NCBI GenBank assembly: GCA_905371725.1 | Contig: CAJPML010000088.1 | Location: forward strand, 1-5,554 | Direction: 5' to 3' | Source: Leptotrichia sp. oral taxon 215 | Lineage (GTDB): Bacteria; Fusobacteriota; Fusobacteriia; Fusobacteriales; Leptotrichiaceae | DNA: 5,554 nt | Part shown: in pieces, positions 5,111 to 5,554 of the stretch | Position numbering within the stretch: position 1 is the first letter of the stretch | How the letters are laid out: every line of letters begins with the position of its first letter | Made by a program: the position numbers and the translations under genes | Notes under the pieces: generated by a model | Told to the model about the DNA's origin: nothing | Database searches by the model: none | Seen by the model: the letters and a program-made list of their open reading frames with translations, nothing else

Positions 5111-5428
5111 ATGAGCGAACTGATTAATTATAACGGTGAAGGTTTTTTAAATGAAATGTTAATGGAAGAAGGGATAACACTAGTAAATTTTTCAGCTATA
5201 TGGTGCGGTCCATGCCAAATGCTTGAACCTGTTCTGGATGAAGTGGCAAAAACAACAGACTATAAAGTAATTAAAGTGGATGTGGATCAGTCAGGAGAGC
5301 TTGCTGTGGAATATGAAATAAGAAGTGTACCTACGGTAATTGTATTTAAAAATAGAAAACTGGCTGACAGGCTGACAGGATTTATGACAAAAGATGAAAT
5401 TATGAAAAAAGTAAATAAGTATTTATAG
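5111..5428 (+). CDS. trxA: Thioredoxin
   Basis: A 105-residue single-domain thioredoxin, a cytoplasmic disulfide reductant for enzymes such as ribonucleotide reductase, recycled by thioredoxin reductase. The active site WCGPC is at 31-35, the cis-proline loop SVPT at 72-75, and the conserved Gly near the end is at 90 (LTGF). The buried Asp usually found in the LVDFWA stretch is Asn26 here (LVNFSA), and the Trp that follows is Ser28. That Asp tunes the reactivity of the buried cysteine in E. coli thioredoxin, so this copy may differ in redox behaviour or be a specialised paralogue. It is the last gene of a possible hydrolase-glycosylase-thioredoxin transcription unit. No reductase gene is visible. 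The name trxA is by family; with several paralogues possible, the exact symbol is uncertain. Confidence 0.92.
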   Translation: MSELINYNGEGFLNEMLMEEGITLVNFSAIWCGPCQMLEPVLDEVAKTTDYKVIKVDVDQSGELAVEYEIRSVPTVIVFKNRKLADRLTGFMTKDEIMKKVNKYL

Positions 5429-5496
5429 AAATGTTTTTTTTAAGTACGGAAATAGAAAAGTCAATTATAAAATGTAAATGAATATATAAAATTTTT

Positions 5497-5547
5497 AATA
5501 AGGTTGCAGTACATATTTAGAGGTAGCCTTATTTTTTAATTTTTTTC
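5497..5547 (+). terminator. Rho-independent terminator downstream of thioredoxin
   Basis: AATAAGGTTGC (5497-5507) pairs with GTAGCCTTATT (5523-5533), an 11-bp stem with two G-T pairs and a 15-base loop, followed by a T-rich tail to 5547. It lies about 70 bases after the thioredoxin stop, with no gene between, and probably ends that transcript. The rest of 5429-5554 shows nothing else I can support. Confidence 0.7.
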
Positions 5548-5554
5548 CATATAA

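Noticed and set aside
1..5554. CRISPR array, tRNA or rRNA genes, transposase or integrase
   Set aside because: No regularly spaced repeats, no cloverleaf or rRNA-like stretches, and no protein with recombinase motifs were seen in the window.

Overview
The window is strongly AT-rich bacterial DNA with standard bacterial signals: purine-rich Shine-Dalgarno sites, TATAAT-type -10 boxes and U-tailed terminators. Codon choice and the gene set on the right (a YifB/ComM remnant, a hormone-sensitive-lipase-type hydrolase, an Ogg-type glycosylase and a thioredoxin) suggest a low-GC anaerobe. I lean to Fusobacteriota, Leptotrichia-like, but a low-GC Firmicute cannot be excluded by eye.

Two blocks meet near base 2877. 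The left block (1-2876) looks like accessory or mobile DNA of small, mostly unrecognised genes. It holds: a 5'-incomplete coiled-coil-like ORF that runs off the left edge and carries a perfect 50-bp inverted repeat (1-50 / 99-148); a terminator; a Panacea-domain (DUF4065) gene overlapped by a small two-helix membrane protein gene, which is a candidate PanAT-type toxin-antitoxin operon with its own promoter and terminator; a minus-strand XRE-like helix-turn-helix gene divergent from a small gene with a possible ribbon-helix-helix end; and a minus-strand gene of unknown function that begins about 30 bases from the block boundary.

The right block (2877-5554) looks like chromosomal backbone, all on the plus strand. 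It starts abruptly inside yifB/comM: only about the last 153 codons remain, and homology stops at the position of the family's NPCPCG motif. After the yifB stop come a promoter and an unusual leader (distant Shine-Dalgarno, 8-bp hairpin, then the ATG) before an alpha/beta hydrolase. Then follow an HhH-GPD N-glycosylase/DNA lyase that probably starts at TTG, a thioredoxin with Asn in place of the usual buried Asp, and a terminator near the right edge.

The simplest reading is that a small mobile or accessory element (phage-like regulators plus a toxin-antitoxin pair) sits in, or has replaced the 5' part of, yifB/comM, a gene known in other bacteria as an island insertion site. The other end of the element is outside the window. 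The left-edge inverted repeat may be an assembly or amplification fold-back and should be checked before it is given biological meaning.
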